DNA from: Casuarius casuarius
Lineage: Eukaryota; Chordata; Aves; Casuariiformes; Casuariidae
Length of the DNA: 64,000 bases
Assembly: GCA_003342895.1 (NCBI GenBank)
Contig: PTFA01000091.1
Location: 1,189,660 to 1,253,659 of the forward strand
Reading direction: 5' to 3'
The translations under genes and the position numbers were made by a program. The notes beneath the pieces were generated by a model. The model saw only the letters and a list, made by a program, of their open reading frames with translations, ran no database searches and was not told the DNA's origin. This document shows, in pieces, positions 26,501 to 38,500 of the stretch; within the stretch, counting starts at the first letter, position 1; the number at the start of each line of letters is the position of its first letter.

Positions 26501-29500
26501 TTTGCCCATTTTTGCAAATGTGGGGGGGAGGAGAGGTTTGCAGTTTGTGCCAAATTCCATGGTACTATGGCAAATACGGTTAACACATATCCAGGATAAC
26601 TAATTAAAAGCCATAGTCATTTCAGTAACTGCAGCAGAGATGTAGAATCTTTTCCTTTCTACATGAGATCTCATCAAAGACCAGGCCAGAACTTTCTTGC
26701 AGTTCCTGCTAGCTCCCCAGGTCTTTAGCTAAGTAAACTAATAACAAATCCCAGGACTGCTTATACTAGAATAGGTTACCTTGTTCACCTATCCTAAAAT
26801 CAGCAGAAAATATAAAAGCCACAAAGGGTCTATTAATGGCATTGAGAAAAACTGTAATGACTGACTCTTGCCAAGGCTTGCTCACAAGCCTCTTCTGCAA
26901 TATGCTCACGACATGTGCTGTGTTTGATTGTAATCCCAAACCTGGGAACTGGTCTTTCCAGCACTGCAGTGCCTCCTATCTCTATTCAATCCACACTACT
27001 GCAAGGTTAGAAATACAGGGATTGCCTACAGTAGATCCAACCCAAGTACCACCTAACCTTTAATGAAAGCAAATACCAGACAATCCAAATCAAGGTGCAA
27101 GCTACGCCTGATGGAAAGCGTAGGAAAATCTTCCTTTCAAGCAAGAAAGGCACCAAAGAGCGAGAAATGTATCTGCACACACTGGCTACTGCATTGCTAC
27201 TGCTGAAGAGGAGGCAAGAGCAGCAGGCGCTGGCAGCTGGAACTAGCCTGGAGGAAAACAAAAGAAGGGCAAACAGAGAACAGGGTGCTAAATGGCTCAT
27301 GACAGCTCTGCTCCTCTTACAGCCTGGCTTTATCAAGCCATGAGGCTTCCAATCTCTTCCCAGTCCCCTTGGCTGAGGTCCACTGACCTCCAGAGGTTCA
27401 CAAACCACAGCTGAAGCCACCACACTACCTATTCCTGTTGCTCTTCCTCTTCTGCCGCTTACAGTGTTCTTGGTCTCATGAGCAACTGCAGCAAGAATTT
27501 TCACAGGCAAACTGCACACTGCATGAAGCATTTCCTCTGATCAGCTTTGAATTACCCACCCTTCAGCTAAATGAAAGGTCCTTTTGTCTCTCTGATGAGG
27601 GGCAGGGAGAAGCTTCAAACCGGCTCTCCTGAATTTAACAAGCTAGTACAAAACTGGAAGGAAAGGGGAGCAGTACCCCTTCAATCTCTGCAGTGAACTC
27701 TGTGTAGCCCTGTGCTAACTGCAGGCAATTGTATCCATTAGCCATACTTCTCCCCCTCCTCAGATAATGAATGTCTTGGCCAGTGATTAAATGGTATTTT
27801 GGCAAGTTGGAGACTATCTTCTCACAAGCTTTCTTTACTTAACTCAGCTCTACCAATCAATCAGTGTATATATCTCTATCATAATAAAGCCATCATCTAT
27901 ATACACAACCTGTCAGAAATGACATCTCTTCATTCTAATATTATGGGAAATATATATGCCTTGGAGGAAACACCTGTTGGATCCCTCAAGTAGGAGAGAG
28001 AGGGAAAAGACAGCAGGAAACCCACTTCATCATAAAGGCATCCACCTTGCCAAAGACAAGCACATTCTGATTTAGCAAACCATTCTTTAGTTAAGGGTTC
28101 CTTTTGCCATATGCTCTGTAAATTACATGATCCTCACAGAAATCTGACTTTCTTAAGAGACTAGTAAATCATCCAGCCCTGGACTCTGAGGATCTTGAGG
28201 ACATGGGTACTGGAACTGATGTGGCATTGTACCCTACACAGACACAGAAGTAACCTCTGATTGAGCTAGAGCCACTCACCACAGCCATTAGCAGGTTATC
28301 TAGGTCACAAATAAATTGTGCTGTGGATGCACAGCTATCCATGTTGGTTCTGCATGAGTCTGGAAGCAGAACAGTTACATGCACATAATGCTGTGCACTG
28401 TCGTGTGTGTTACCGAACTTTTTTTCTATCGCATTCTCATTTAAGGTCCTCATCACTTCAAATTGGACAGATTATCAAAAGAGCACAGAATCATGTTATC
28501 AAAGACCATACAAGTGGAGCTCACTTTTTCAAAAGAGCTAGGTATTTTGGACTCTGAGCATTTCTGAAATGTCATCCCAGTAGCTGGTGCTGAACATTTG
28601 AAAATGTTTCATGGTGTCAGATGCATAAGCCACTGGTGTGATCAGTCTATTCTGTGCCCAACTTGCAGATGAATCCAGTCTATTATAACAATGGCCCATC
28701 ATTAAACTCAGAAAGAAATTTGGTTTTACACTGCAAATAACGTCAATTCAATACCTAATATGTAATTCAAAATGGCAGCTCAGTCCAGTGTACCAGAGTC
28801 AAAATGAGAGAACTACCACAAAGTGAAACGTTCTTTCTTTGCCTGCTCCCACGGCCATGACCTAATATAAACCTGTCAGTTATGTTTCCATGAACCAGGG
28901 TAGATAACAGCTTTCATCTACACTAGAAGATGGTCAGACACATCCAAGATGTTTCAAACTTAATTTGAGGACTAACATAAGTGATTAACAGTTGTCTACA
29001 GCATTACAAGGCAGGGAGTGGAAGTCCTTTTATCAAATCTTTAGCTGCCAACAACTTCCTGATGACAAGCTATCTTTAAATTCTTCACAATGCCTTTGCA
29101 GAGCCCTGAAAGCTCTATTGAATCCCTTGCCTGCAGTCTTCTGACGTTAGCTCTTCCACTCCTTGCTGTGGGAGAGCATAGCTACAGCGTGTCTTAATGT
29201 CATGTGTACACACTGAGGTCTGTGCTCATTTGATTTGCATTCCATGCTGTAAGTACAGAACAGCAGCAAATCCTCAGGACTCAGAGATTATTTGTCTCCT
29301 AAATTTTGCACAGGGAGAGAAAAAGGTGTAGCAACCTACTCACAAAGCACCTCAGGACTAGCAAGGCCTGGAAGAGTTGCATCACTGGTCCACAGCAACC
29401 CCCGCACATGAAATAAATCTGTGAGCTGCTACCACAGAGATCTCCAGAGACAAGACACCCACTGGTACCTGAGTGAAGCAGGCAGGTTTTTTCCAGCAGC

Positions 29501-32500
29501 TGAATTTGGCGAGGGCCCAGCCCACCGGCACAATTGCCCTGACGTCATTCCATTGTCCCTGTGTACCACAGCCTTGTGAATGATTTAACACTTGGCATGT
29601 GGGCTGTTCAGTTCACATCCCATTTGGGAATCCTCTTATTGTTTTTTGAATCACTCCCAGATCTGCACATATGTTAACCTTCTCCTTCAGAGAGGAGTGG
29701 AGTTTCACACACAGAATGAAAATTGCCTGTGCCTGAGAAGGCTGCTACAAAGCCCCTTTCTCACTCCCAGGCCTGCACTGTGAGAATACGGTGCTTGTCT
29801 GGACTTGGCTTATTCATCATCATGGATTATATCACTCTAATCATAATGCATCAAAGTGCTTTGCCTACCTCACAAGGAACTGTGAGGCTTAATTAATTGA
29901 CTCAGAGGTACTTCGCGTCATTGCAAAATGTTATAATTTAGAGTATTCCATCCAATAATTAACAAATACATCAGGCAACAAGTAAAACCAATCTTAAAAA
30001 TGAGTAGTTAAATTTTTTTTTAATTACATCCACTGAACCAAATCTGCCCCTAAGCGACACACATGCAGTCCTAGTGAAGTCAGTGTGGTTGTATAGGAAT
30101 CACTAAAACAAAAATAGTCAGTAGTGATCATTTATATTGCAGCAATACTTACAGTCTCCCACTAAATTTAGGGACTCTTGCTTTACCTGGAGTCGTAAAT
30201 ATGAACAAGAAAGGCTGAACTAAGAAACAGAGGATGGGAAGAGACATGCAGGCATTGGAACTTGCAAAACACGCAAATAGGCTGAAGTTAGAGTCCTAGT
30301 CTAACAAGTGCTGCGCTACACCACATTGCAAAATGGAGCCAGGATTCTCAAACAGTAACAGGACTTTAGGTGCTGGTACGTTAAGAACTCCTGATAGGTG
30401 TGTGGCAAAATCTGAAGAGCTGGCAACACTGGAGAAATTCAGAGTACATAGGGATAACTGGACTGGACTGTTTCAACAGTGATCCAGATGCTCTCATGGG
30501 TCCATTTCACCATTAAAGGAATCTTAGAGTGACATATAAGAAAAAATAACTTCTGCTTGTTATCTACTCCGCATTTCCTCATTCAGCCTCCACCCTAATC
30601 ACCTCCCTCAGCTAACGCTTTACTATATAAGGACATGGTGTTCAGCCATAGATATAAACCAGGTGTAATAACTTCAGTGCTTTCACAAATTAATATAGCA
30701 CGATTATCATGGGGAAGCTAGGTACTCCTTCTGCAAGCAGATCTCATGTGTCAGAGCTATGAACCATTATTTCTGACAGAAAACGACAGCTTATTATTCA
30801 TAGCCTCTGTTGTGAAATCTTTGGTGAAGTGCCCTGTCTTCCTTTCCAAGGTCACAGCAGGGCCAGATAAAATCCACCTTCTTTCCCTTTGCATGCACAT
30901 GTGTGCGTGCACACGCTTTTGTTCTTTCATTGCTAGTTGGGCTGGGGACAGGCTGGATTTTAGAATATAAAGCCTGATCCTGCTACCGACACAGAGGATA
31001 GCTGCTTGCTTTGATTCCAGAAAGGCTGTTCGGAGAGTAAGACAGCAGACAGCTTGAGTAAGGGTGGCAAAATTCAGCTCCTAATTATTAGATTAAAACC
31101 TGAAAACTGCTGTCATGTACAAAGGGACAAAGTGGAATTTGGCAGACGGGAAGGGAAAAACAAATCTTATCATAATGACAAATAATCTCTGAAGACAACC
31201 TTGTCATTTTTTGAGAGCATCTCAACAGTTCCCTCTTTTTATTTTTTTGGTCACTGCTTATCAAAATTTGCATGGCTAGTTAGTGGGCTAATTTAATTAT
31301 AAGCAGCGTTTATGAAGAGCCTGATGGGGGATCTGCAGAGAGCAACAGAATCTGCTCTTGAATTATGAAATTGCACACACACACACATCTGGAAGCCGTC
31401 ATGGGACAGATCGCTGTCTCGTAAATGCGTGTTGAGTGTTACAATGTTTTACTAAGCACTCCCAATCTGTCAAGGTTTACAGGAGAGCAGAGACCAGGAA
31501 CATTTGGGATCATTTGTGGCTTGGAGCTATTAGCTACTTCCACCCACTTATTGTGACGTTATTAATAGCAAAGTAATCTAAAGAACAGAACTTGGCTTAG
31601 TCGAGATCTTAAACAACAGGAGTAATTTTCACTAAGGGCCAAAATCAGGGAGGCAGGACCCAGCTGAGTAATAAGACAATGCTGGGGAGCACTGCATTAT
31701 TTTGCATTATATTTGAACTGCTACCCTAATCTGTGCACGCTGTTCTTCAGAAGTCTTACATGCAGATGTCTGCGAAACCTAGTCTAGCCCTGTCATTTCA
31801 GGTCTCTGCAAGAGGTGGCACGTGGTTACACTGCTGAAGGAGCAACCTAAGGAGGAAACGCTAGGAAAGCAACGTGCTGTTGGCCATCACTTTACTAATC
31901 TCACTTCCCACCAGTGGTGATGAGGGCATTATGCACCACATGAGAGATAGAAGAGCTTAAATTTCATTGAACCGTGGACAGGGTAACAAAAGCTACCAGT
32001 CAAAACAGAAAAATGTCAGCAGTAGCTCCATGCTATCCCCTACCAAAACTCAAGTTAATTGGCTAAAAACCAGCACCATTATGCTTACACGAGCACCAGG
32101 GATGCCTGCGATTACTGTGTTAGCTTTGCCAAGGGCAAGTGAGTGCCTAAAGTCTTCTAGACTCAGTGACAGAGCTCAGAATGGCCCAGTAGCTTCCAAG
32201 GCCCAAATCACATAGAAGTCTAGTTCTGGCCTGGCACATAGGATTGGTTTTCATCCCATGGAAAGTAATCCCACAATCCCCTGCCGAGGAAATCAGGTTT
32301 TGGCCTGTGAAAGAAACTTTGCACCAAGTTTCTTCACCTGCTAGAGCCATAGTTCAACAAAAAGATGTGGAAGAGTCTTAACTCTCTGGAGCTTTTGGCT
32401 CCTTGTTAAGCCACTGCATACCTGTTTAATTCAAATCCCCATCCAGTCATTAAATATGCTTTTTTTTAAATGGGTCATTATGATGTGATTTATGACATCG

Positions 32501-35500
32501 GTGTAATTGTCAGAATTACTGTGGGTACTTAAAATATGAAATGCACGCTGCCAGAGGCTTCAGTCACTCTCAGCACCCTCATTAAAAATCAAGAGCTGAC
32601 CAAATTATAAATAGACTGGTTTGTACAAGTTCACAGGGAAAGCTAATTATGAAACTTATCCTTATGCACTCAGAACTCACACAATCAGTCATGCAAATTC
32701 TTTAAGTGATTATACTATTGTATGGCGTGGAATGAGATTAGTATGTACAGGTGGGTGCAACTTGAGGTACAATGTGCAATACAACTGTACTTTGCATGGT
32801 GAATGTGAATCCCCAAAACTCTTATACAAGCTTGATGATAGATGTGGGACAAGGGCCTGGTGAAGAGAGAAGGTGTATTTTCACATGAGATATAGAAAGA
32901 GACTGATAAATACTGACAGAGGTAGAAACTACAAAGGATAAGGCTCTCTGACTGTAATGGCAAGCCTGAGAGGAAGAAGAAAGGCATGTGGATAAAAGGA
33001 AAGAGAGTTTTAGAGAGAAGTTGGAATAAACTTTGGACTGGTTGGTTAAAGTCATCCAGAATGGTGGCTGGATAAAATAACAGGGAGTTTAAGTGCCTAA
33101 ATACAGTGAGTGTGAATACAAACTGAAGTTAACAAAAATACTATATTTAAGGGCAAGGGCTGAGACTTTTTCATATCTAGTGTTTTGCATGTTTTGCTCT
33201 CCAGAAGGAAACAAAAGGAAGTGGAGGCCCACAGACAAGATTCAGCAGAAATTCAATCAAGTAGTAAATCGCCGATGAAAGAAGAGTGCCCTTAGAGTTA
33301 GTAGCACCATCTCCAGTGACTATGATGGAGTAAGAGTTTTACCCTTCCAACCCAATGTCCTGGGATGTCTTAGAAATTCAAAGCCCAAACAGAGTATGCT
33401 TCTGCTTATTAAAGATTGGGGGGGGGGAGTAGAACCTGTCACTGCAATGCCAGTAAACAGACTGGGTTTTCATGCAAAGAGACAAGGCAGTCTGTACAAA
33501 GCAAGTTTGGGCAGATTTTGCACACCATGCAAGGTGTTTGCCAGTGGGTTTTGTGTGTTAAGCCTCCACTAAAGTACCTGATCCATGCACTGATCCTTGA
33601 GCCTTACTGGCTATGTGAGTTTCAGCAAAGATCAAAAAGACCTCATTGTTCTGTGAGCAAAATGCAGCCACCATGCGTCAACAGAACAATTTCTTAGGGT
33701 GGCTTAAAGATCCTTTTAGACAAAGAAGAGTTATGCTCCAAAAATAATGCTGATTTATTTTCTGTGTACCTGTGCAAGATTCTGGGGGCTGGAGATTTGG
33801 AGAGGGAAAGTATGGGGAAAAAATACGCATGGATGGATGTCTCCCATCTAAATTTTCTAACACAAATCTAATTAACTGCATATGTATTTACCAGCTCATG
33901 GTAACTATCAGTTCATCTAATCTGTCACCATGACTCTGACAAGGACTTCTCAAAAATACACCACAAGAGATATGGGACTCCCCAACACAACAAAAAGTGG
34001 AATGCAGAATAATAGTATCTCGTCTTCCTAGAGGAGCTCCCTGCTTAACATCGGTTCACAAATTGCCAGTGTCCAAAATACCTATCTTCCTCCTTGTGCC
34101 TCCCAAACTCCAGAGATGCCCTTTGTGGAGTTTCAGAGGGATTTGTTTTAGCGCTCCTCCACTGAAGTGTTTGTGAGGTACCTAGAGGTACCCACACTTC
34201 TCCATGTTTCTACGAACCCTCTGAGGTTTGGCTATCACCCAAAACACCCCCTCCACGTCTCCCCCATTCTAGCAATAAAAGTAAAACCGAAGGAACGCGA
34301 AACTCATCTAACTTGTGAGGTTTTCACTACGCCAACAGAGACTGCTAAATTTTCCACAGAGCCCCCACCCTGCCACATAAATATCAGGTAGTGATCAAAA
34401 GCACAATGTGCCTGCTGACAAAAGGGATCTTGCTCACTATAACAACACTTTCTCCACCTCTATCTATCTCCCTTTTCTTGAGAACACAGTTTTACACTTG
34501 TCCTTCATACAAATAACCCGAGGGTGGGAATTATTCAGAAGGCTCGTGTTTGACACCCCATCTGTTCATTTCTGACAGCGATATATAATGTAAGGCTATA
34601 AAAACTTGAAAAATAATGCAACATAAAAAGGGATTGACTCTGCTCCAAGAGGCCATAAACGGTAACAAATACCATTGTATGATTTATTTCATGCTGTAAT
34701 CTTTACAGTAAGTCATCTTTCAGACATTTCCTTGTGACAGGTTTTAATAATATTAATGCCCAGAGCAATCCAAATCATCGCCAATAGACATATTTATCAA
34801 GCTGCCAATCCAAGTAAATGAAATTCTATAAGCAATAATGTAACATGTTTAAAGGAAGCTAATAAAACAAGTCAGGAGAGAAATATTACTGCAAAGTATT
34901 CTCTCTCTAATCCAGCCCTGGATTTTATACAGCCAAAATGCAAATCTTTCCCTCCATGATTTATTGCTCCAAAAATACCAGTGACCTTTTCGGGAGCTCC
35001 TGCACAGCCCTTCTCACACATTTATAAAGACTGTGATGCATTCTGCCAGATTAGCTGAGCTAGAGTGTTTAGCATTACTGCTTTGTTTTGCCCTACCTTT
35101 GGATTGGGAAGTGATGGGTTGCATCAAAGAGTAAGATCTTAAGTCTTTAAGATTTATTAAAGACTGACAAGCCCTAACATAGGCTTGGCAACTCAGCAGG
35201 TATTTATGAGCAATTATCCAGGCACCAGATAAGTTTCAATTAAGGGGGAGCTAAAACTTGGTTTTTTTAACCTGGTTTCCCCTTTCATCTAATTCAGGTT
35301 TTATTAATCCTTTGCTTGGCTGAGGTGACTCTTAATCAGGACAAAAGGGAAGGAGACATTACAGGGCTGAGTACACATGGAGCCTTGCTCACAAACATTC
35401 TTTTGTGCCTCACTAGAAACTTAGCAGGAATGAAAAACAAGAGTCAACAATTCAGCAAAACACACACCATTAAATTTGTCATGCCTTAGGCAAGAATGTG

Positions 35501-38500
35501 TGGAAAAACCATGACTAGTAAAGCAAGTGTATCGATGCAGGGGCTCAGAAGTGCTTGAGGAATCCTAACAGGTTTTTATGCATTCACTTCTGGCCCAGCT
35601 TTACAGGTCTTGCTTGTTTTGTTGTTTTGTTTTTGTTTTTAATGATGCTAATTAAGTTCTTTCCCTGGATACAGAGATCTGCTGCTTTTCATGTGGAAAA
35701 ACAAGTGAGGAATGAGTCAAGTGTGTGCAGTACAATGGAAGATATCTTTCATTAAAATACTCTAGGACACCAGAAATATTAGCAAGGCCTGAACCAACAG
35801 GCCATGCCCAATTCCTTCCCACTAGACATTATTGAATTTTCCTGTATTCTGGTTTGATTAAATTTTTCATCGACTATCCCACATGCAAATCTTGTCTCAA
35901 AGCCTTAGATGTATATTTCTGTTTAAAAAAGTGGGTATTTAATGACTAAGTATTTAGCTGGTTAAACTTCCTGATTAACATAAACATTTTCAAAAGGAAT
36001 CCGTAAGGGTGGGAGGGGATAGGTACCCAAGTCAATTTGAAAGCACTGCCTGCTAGACAGAGAGGAAGTAATCCACATTGTCTACCAAGAGGACTCTGGG
36101 AATGAAACTGGTGTTGAAATGCCTGCTTTCCCTGGTTCAGATCACAGTTTACCATCCCAAATTAAACACAGAAGAGATCTGAACTGGATATGGGATTGAT
36201 TCGAAACCTCTAAGCTTGTTATGAAGAGTCAGCCTCAAAACAGCTATATTTAGCATTGTGCAGGTTTGCTCTGTGAGTTTAGATACCTCATTTCACCTCT
36301 TCTACTTCCCTTCGCCTTCCCACCCTCTGTCTGCCCTTTCTATTTAGACTGTCAGCTTTTTAAGGCAGGAACTGTCTTTTACTATGTGCATATACAGCAT
36401 TCAGCCTAATGGGGTCCCAGTTCCAGTAGAAGTCTCAAGACACTGCTATAATACAAATAATAAATACAGCAACTAATAATAACTACACTGTAAAACTTCC
36501 TCCCCAGGGAAATGGTGGAAGACCAGTCCCTGGTGGCATTTAAAATTAAACACCAGAAAACATACCTGCCCTGACTGGCTAGAATATAGCATCTTTATGA
36601 TATGGTGAGGAGGGATAATCTTGGTGCGGAAGGGAACAATTATTTATCTCATATCTGGCCATGTCTTTAGGGGATTTCAGACCATCTCCCAGTAACATTT
36701 TTGTACCTTGCTAAGCAGCAGCACAGATCTCAGGGAAAAATAAATAAATAAGAAATATATAATCCCCAAGGTGTAATGCCAGAGTATGGAAACTCACTTC
36801 TCTTAAATACCTCCCTCTGGCATAATTGACTTTTCATGCGTATGTTAATAATGATATTTCGGCAGGTTGTGAGGACTTTTTTTTTCCTTCCCCCTTTCAT
36901 AAATTATGTTACTGGGCATGAGGAGGAGGAGGGCCACATTATAAATCTAATTATGTTTTCACTTACATTTAACAAGTCAGCACAATATAACAGTACACAC
37001 GTATGTATTTACCATGCCGGCCAAATTTTTTCAGCTGACCTAATTGGTTGTAGGGCAGCAGCATCAAGCAACATTTTATTGTCCTGATACCCTGTATGCG
37101 CTGGGGACAGCTGCTAAGATGCAAAGCTCTCCAGAGGAGATCTTAGACTCCATGCCGTGCTGACATTTGCCTTTGCTGCCGAAGCACAAAATAGGGTTGT
37201 GGAGGGATGGGGGCTTTATTTATTAAACCTCTTTAGCTCTACGGTGCCTGTAAATAGCGCACAAGTAGAAACAAGGTAAGAAATGCTAGTTTGTGCATCT
37301 CCCCTCCACTACTAGGTTCCTGTCTACTCCCTGCAAATTCTAGTATAACACAGTTTGCCAACATGTCCTGCCACCCTCTCTAGTGGGTGGTTTGGAAAAG
37401 TGTAACAGCTTGCTACTACTGACAGCTCAGTATCAGACTATGACACCCCTCCATATGCTGAATATAGCAGCTCAGGTTACGAGGAGTCCCACTGAAAGTC
37501 AACTGGACTGCTCAGCAAGTTAAGCACACTGGATAAGAATTCTGCAATTCACACCTTGCCTTAGAAAACAGATGACTGTGCTCTGCCATTACTTACTGAA
37601 CTCTGCTGGGAATCAGATTCCTCCAGCCAAGGAAGAATTGAGATATGCAGCCTAGAAAAGCCTTCTCCAGCATTACTAATGCTAGAGAGAAAGGCTATAG
37701 GGTGTGATTTCTCTTGGGTCTCCATTTGGCTTTAGAGCAAACTTCTTTTAGGGCATGCCAGAGTTTGCGACTCTTCCAGATTGCTGCCATGACCACATTG
37801 AAATTAAGTGTCTGAGCGATGAGCAAATCTCAGCACTGGCTGTTCATGTTCCCACCCCAGCAGCTGCCCTTGCCTCGCCTCTGCTCTCTCAGAAGTAGCG
37901 GCAGAATAAAACATGCTCATGATTCAGCTGTTCAGTGATGGTGTCATTGGGCTTCTATCTAGAAGGCAATGAACACTTCTGTGAGATGCAGCAATCCCTT
38001 CCTTCTCCTTCCCCTTATTTCTCCACACTGGCATCAGGACTTCACAGCATCTCATAGATGCTCACAGGCTTTGAGCCTGCAAGAGGGTATAAGCTGTTGC
38101 GCCAAAGATTTAGACACATAGGCATAAGCTGTGCTCTTCTAGGCTGTTCAATTAATCAAGGTAGAGAGAAGTCATAAACCATCCACTGCAGCCACAACCA
38201 CTAATGACAGTGGAATTAGGAAACATGCATACCCTGCCATTCCCACTTTCCACACAATAAGTCCAGGAAATGCTTCCTCAGCACACACAGCTCTGTATTT
38301 CTTACCCATCAACAAAGCTCAGAGGCGGAGGAACCCCAGCAGACCTTGACTTTGCAGGATCTCCATCTGAAATATGCAGCGATTCTTGATAGAATTTCAG
38401 TTTCTCTGAAACAAAGGCAATGAAAAAGAATTGGCTTCCTTTTCTATAGCCCTCAGTTGCATTTAGACTATGGCTGCAAATGGCTATTATGCCATCTGAA

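Larger units (their letters stand above)
25501..38305 (-). other. KCNU1: KCNU1 intron 19, the longest intron
   Basis: 12805 bases, between exons ending and starting in phase 2, at the variable RCK1-RCK2 linker. Holds a MIR fragment, a MIR tail, a CR1 end, opposed open frames near 27.0-27.5 kb, and AT-rich, repeat-free stretches (34560-35240, 36820-37250) that look like conserved non-coding DNA. A further cassette exon cannot be excluded. Confidence 0.75.
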
